DNA of 64,000 nucleotides from Siderastrea siderea (Eukaryota; Cnidaria; Anthozoa; Scleractinia; Rhizangiidae): the NCBI GenBank assembly GCA_964030785.1, contig OZ034969.1, positions 73,741,762 to 73,805,761 of the forward strand, written 5' to 3'. Under the pieces are notes generated by a model. That model did not search any database, was not told the DNA's origin, and saw only the letters and a list, made by a program, of their open reading frames with translations. Of the stretch, positions 59,745 to 64,000 are shown piece by piece. The translations under genes were made by a program, and so were the position numbers. How positions within the stretch are numbered: position 1 is the stretch's first letter; each line of letters starts with the position of its first letter.

Positions 59745-60290
59745 AATGTTGTCGAGTCAGTGGATAAAAACCTTAAGTGTGACCATTAAAGAGAAAGCCA
59801 TCGAGCGGCGATTCTTCTTACGCTGTGCAAGGAAGCTGTAACTTTTGCGCCTGTCGCTGAAATCCTAACGTCTGACTATTCAAATAGGACTTTTCATAAG
59901 AACTTTCCTAAGGTAAGTACTGTTATTATATGTAAAGGGTGGTTCTAACTTTTGAGGCTGTGGATGAAACCCTTACGTGTGACCTGGTTCAAACATCAGT
60001 ACTTTCCCTGGCGGGGCTCATTGTGCTAAACAAGGTGATTGTAACTTTAAACCCTGTTGATAAAATCCTAAAGTGTGACCATACAAATGAAAGCAATTAA
60101 GTAGTACTTTTCTTTCGGGGATATTACGCTGTAGTGGGTAGTTGTGCCTTTTGAATCTGTGGATGAAATAATGAAGTGTGACCAGTACCTTTCTGTCGGG
60201 ATTTTCTGCTGTAATAGGTAGTGTTCGGTACCTTTTGAATCTGTGGATGAAACAATAAAGTGTGACCATTCAAATGAAAGGTAATGAGAA
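59745..60290. repeat. Degenerate tandem repeat, about 90-110 bp unit
   Basis: The core GTGGATGAAAC...AAGTGTGACCATTCAAATGAAAG recurs at about 59759, 59958, 60051, 60165 and 60241. Parts of the linker (AGTACTTTTCTTTCGGG) recur too. Units have diverged and some have lost their second half. Minus frames such as 60018-60269 are repeat artefacts. Confidence 0.8.
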
Positions 60291-60691
60291 GCCTATACTG
60301 CTGTCGTTTTTCAATTTCCCGAAGAGGAACTTAAAGAAAATTTGTCAAAGTTTTGTACTTTGGTACCCAGTTGAGAAAGCAAAAGAAGAATAGTCTCCCT
60401 GGAATAAAATAAGTGAAGTAACGGACTACGGATACACTTCACGGCAAGGTGTTCGCTAAAAGAGAGTTTAATGAAAGTGCGTTCTGACTTGAAAAGATTA
60501 TCATTGTGCTTGTAAGAAAGCGCTTTTTGTACTGAAACAGTTTGTAATATAATACTTTATTAATAGCCCATCAAGTTACAAAATCGAATGAGCTTCAGTC
60601 GACTACGTTTTGAGATAGCTTGCTCTTTTTGCCCGGTTCCATAACATACTTTATTTCTCTGCCCTACAAATTACATCAGTACCTGCCGTGC

Positions 60692-60740
60692 GGCTCCCAG
60701 CCGTGGGAAAATCTCTCGCTCCGAGTTCCTTGCGGCTCCT
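60692..60740 (-). promoter_or_regulatory. Second Su(H)-like block, related to the Hes promoter site
   Basis: CGTGGGAA at 60702-60709, 16 bp spacer, then TTCCTTGC. The spacer shares 13 of 16 bases with that at 58197-58212, so the blocks are related by descent. AGAGAAATAAAG lies about 43 bp away on the minus side. No Hes exon follows within 2 kb. Either a leftover of a duplicated Hes promoter or a dispersed repeat. Confidence 0.4.
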
Positions 60741-61505
60741 TTCGTTCTGCACTCAAAAGAATGTTTTAGGTTTGTGACTCGGAATGTTTACTCAAAATAA
60801 TAGTTTGAAATTGTAACGGAAAACGCACCGCTTTTGAGGGCTCATCTTTTTTATCTCGGGCCGACAGAAGTTAATTACTGTACTTCCTCCCCCGTGCCTT
60901 GTCTTTATCTTCTTTAGCAAACGCGTCATCAACGTAGTAAGGCGAGTCAAGTATTGGTGTGCAAAACGATTCTACTCAAGCCAACAACTACTGTAACATT
61001 CGACTTAAGAACGATCATTTGTGACACCCTTTTGAGACGACAATTCACACTACTTTGGCCACTTCTCACCAATCTGCCGTTTACAGACTCGCTAAAAATA
61101 AATAAAGTAAAGGTCATGTTCGGTTATTCGTGGTTTCCTAAGTAACAACGGACAGAATTAAGGCCCTCCAAGTCTGGAAATAGAGGACCAATCTCCCCAG
61201 CTGTAGCAGCTGCCATAATTATAATAAAATTATCTTTCAAACCGTGCACACAGCCTTTGAATCGAGTCTGTTAAGCGACGACGAAACTTCACATGAAAAT
61301 ATTGCGGTTTTGCCTGAAATAACAATAGTAAATTGACGTAAAAGAAGAGTAATTCTCAAGGCGTTCATTTCTAAGGGCCAAACTAACCGAATGAAGAACA
61401 ACTGAAAAACACACGAGGGAAACTTTCCTGAAGAATAAAGGGATGGTTGCTGTAAAGGAACTGTCAGTGGTGCTGTGCTGGTGAGGAAGAGAAACAAAAA
61501 TTGTA

Positions 61506-61615
61506 TTCATTAACTGAGTTGATAAGGTATATAGGCCACCCTAGAAAAAATACTAAAGCTGACGTTTGGAGCGCTAGCCCTTCGTCGCCTATTTATCTCA
61601 TCAACTCAGTTGGTA
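61506..61615. repeat. Imperfect inverted repeat
   Basis: AACTGAGTTGATAAGGTATA at 61513 and TATTTATCTCATCAACTCAG near 61590 face each other around AAGCTGACGTTTGGAGCG. Small fold-back repeat, no coding meaning. Confidence 0.6.
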
Positions 61616-62942
61616 AATCCCAATTTATTTATTTTCCTGATGACCGGCCTTATTTTACCATAACTACCAGAATTCGAGAATACCAGAAATTCCAGAATTT
61701 CGTTTCACCCTTCTTGTCTCAGTTAGGTTTAAAAACGCATAACCATAATTCGGGTGGGAAAAATCCCTGAAGGATTCTGGCAAGTACAGTGAAATGACGC
61801 CATCGTGAAAACGGCCAATAAGGCGATTTTGAGGAGGCGACAGTTGATTTCGCAAGAACAACTGAAACTTGCTTCTAACAAACCAATAAAGAGAATTTCT
61901 TTTTTCTTTTTGTGACAGTCGTCAAAACGAGCATTTTCAGTCCGCTGTGGGGGGAAAATGACCCATATGGACGGCAAAGATGCTGAAATGCCGGAATTTA
62001 CCCTGAAAAAAAAATTAAGCCAACTTTTTCAAGTTCCTACGTTGTCTTGAAAAATCTCTAAAAATTAAATTAAACTACACCTTTTGGAATCCATCTCAAT
62101 GTTGTCTACTTTTGACTAAAGCACTTTTCTAACATGCCTTTAGTCTGTAATTTTGTTGTTAATATACTATCTTAATCGCCGTTCTTCCATAACTGTAAAC
62201 TCAAGATAACATTGCCACTTTAGTTGACGTACACTGATGGAATTCATTCTTTACTCATCATTTGGCATATTATTCTTTCTCCCATTCTTTTCACTGTTCT
62301 TTGTATTATAAATAAATAAAACAATATGGAATGTACTGATTTCACATTCCCAGTAGCGTGCGCCCTTCGCGCTTGCGATTAATAACACCCTTTTCCTTCC
62401 CTTTCGGCGTCTGCCACGCAGGCTACATTTCCAGGAGTACAGTAATTGGCAATATTTTATTATAGAGAGACAATTCCTCTTGATAATCACGTGTAAATGA
62501 CTCTGATAAACCAGACACCAAGGACTCTGGAACTGAAAGGGCTAACAGACAAAAAACCAAACTACTGGTGCAGGTTAGGCAAGACGTCCCTGCGGAAACT
62601 ACTCTAATCCAGACACTGGTTGCTTCAAGATTCAGCGCGGGAAATAGTTTTTTCTCCTTTATTATGATAGGATTTTTGTTCCCCCACGCCATTATCCGAT
62701 CGGATGTATTGCAAAATTGGTCGGACATCCGTAATCTTTTAACCAAGACACACTTGATTGACATGTACGATACAAAAAAAGACCAGGTCGCGGGATCGCA
62801 CGGCTATTTACAACTTTACTAAAGTTGGGGGAATGAAACAAACGATGGAGCAATTTGACTCATCAATTTGAATGCTTTCAGTAGCAAACGTGACCAGTTA
62901 CACCTCCAGCGCTGTGTTGAATAAATCCCTTTTTATCGAACA

Positions 62943-62991
62943 AAATGTAGATGTAGATGTAAATGTAGATGTAGATGTAGATGTAGATGTA
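62943..62991. repeat. (TAGATG)n microsatellite
   Basis: About eight units of GTAGAT with one AAAT variant. Confidence 0.95.
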
Positions 62992-63286
62992 TCAATTTCT
63001 TCAACATTTATACTATAGGCCTGCATAAGGCTTCATCCACCGGACAAAATTATTCAATCTTTGAACAGCCGAAGGCAAACAAATTGTTACCCTGTGATGA
63101 ACTACAGCTAAATCCAGGGAGCGTAGTAACCAGAGATGAGCGTAGACCTGCCTGTTGATTTGCCATTACCGCGCAAGGTTTTCAAGTGTAAGCACTGTAA
63201 GTTGACTCGTAGATTTCCGTGGAAATTGAATCAGCGAATCGGAATTCGATGGTGGCTTTCAGCAAACCAACTCCCCTCTACACCCA

Positions 63287-63972
63287 TCCTCGGAGACCTA
63301 GGGGCAGATAGTCGGGGCGAGAGGCAGATAAAACGGGCGAAATAGGTGGGAGCTGAAGCCTCGTGCGAGCGAAATTTTACAAGACGGGCGGAAACAGCCC
63401 CTGGGAGGATTCCTTTAACGGATTAGTTGAAGAGCCATTTGCGTTCTTGCTTCTGATTGAGCACAAATTTTGAGGCATTGTATTTTTGTGCCCAATCAGC
63501 GACTAGCTTATTTCACCGTCCCTTTCGTGACGTCTTATACAGAGCCCAGATCTCATGCACTCGTGCGTGCAGTTAGGACTTACTGACGTGCGATCCACAA
63601 CACGTCTTTGCGTTTGCTCCAAACTGCACGCTTCCAAAATTTCACACCTAAGGTGTGAACTTTTCTCAATACCTCAAATCTGATTTTCGTACTTGTTTTC
63701 TTTTTTCCATCCTCGGAGACCCAGGGGCAGATAGTCGGGGGGAGAGGCAGATAAAAAGGGCGAAATAGGTGCGAGCTGAAGCCTGGTGCGAGCGAAAGTT
63801 TACAAGACGGGCGGGAACAGCCCCTGGGAGGATTCCTTTAATGGACTAGTCCAAGAGCCCATTTGCGTTCTTGCTTCTGATTGAGCACAAATTTTGTGGC
63901 ATTGTATTTTTTGTGCCCAATCAGCGATCAGCTTATTTCACCGTTCCTTTCGTGACGTCTTATACAGAGTGT
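63287..63972. repeat. Two direct copies of a 260 bp repeat
   Basis: CATCCTCGGAGACC...GGGGCAGATAGTCGGGG starts at about 63287 and again at 63708 (period about 421). Both run through GGGCAGATAAAA/AAAG, CCCCTGGGAGGATTCCTTTA and CCCAATCAGCGA to CGTGACGTCTTATACAGAG. Between them lies an unrelated 160 bp that is not repeated within the window. Confidence 0.85.
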
Positions 63973-64000
63973 TACTTTGCTGAATTTTGTACCTGGTTGT

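Noticed and set aside
60018..60269. Minus-strand frame with internal protein repeats (FIHRFKR)
   Set aside because: The repeats mirror the tandem DNA satellite; no protein family matches.
1..64000. CRISPR array, phage, operon or other prokaryotic system
   Set aside because: Genes are spliced, spacing and repeats are eukaryotic, and the short tandem repeats lack regular unique spacers.

Overview
The window looks like nuclear DNA of an anthozoan cnidarian, most likely a stony coral. It is AT-rich, its genes are split into many short exons with GT-AG introns, and it is full of short inverted-repeat elements, tRNA-derived SINE-like repeats, hAT and Harbinger-like transposon debris, LINE and Penelope-like reverse transcriptase fragments. 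The genus is an inference. No bacterial-style operon, CRISPR array or phage is visible.

Three host genes can be rebuilt exon by exon. (1) 14.1-27.6 kb, plus strand: a 14-exon Greatwall kinase (MASTL), 934 codons, with the kinase domain split by a long disordered insert as in the animal family. (2) 42.2-54.5 kb, plus strand: a 17-exon metabotropic GABA-B-type receptor, 797 codons, with signal peptide, Venus-flytrap domain, seven membrane segments and a short coiled-coil tail. (3) 55.3-58.0 kb, minus strand: a 4-exon Hes-type bHLH-Orange repressor, 241 codons, ending in WRPW. The receptor and Hes genes converge tail to tail, with 763 bp between their stop codons. In all three the exon lengths add up to a multiple of three and the phases agree at every junction.

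Region by region: 0-2.8 kb, nothing recognised; 2.8-7.1 kb, two hAT remnants; 7.1-14.7 kb, two near-identical copies of the MASTL promoter and first exon, separated and interrupted by LINE, MITE and Harbinger-like sequence; 14.7-27.6 kb, MASTL, whose intron between HR and D of the catalytic HRD motif holds a 3.65 kb inverted-repeat element with an integrase fragment; 29.6-31.8 kb, an inverted-repeat element enclosing a Penelope-like RT fragment; 31.8-42.2 kb, a gene-poor stretch with two palindromes; 42.2-54.5 kb, the receptor with several MITEs and a LINE tail in its introns; 55.3-58.2 kb, Hes with a promoter carrying a candidate Su(H) paired site and TATA-like box; 58.3-64 kb, repeats, including a degenerate ~100 bp satellite and a second copy of the Su(H)-like block.

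The three genes do not form a functional pathway: MASTL acts in mitotic entry, the receptor in G-protein signalling, and Hes in Notch-dependent repression. The main leads are the duplicated MASTL first exon, the Notch-response architecture at the Hes promoter and its second copy 2.5 kb away, the receptor's altered ligand pocket, and a 53 bp palindrome that matches the fused ends of a 0.8 kb element 20 kb away.
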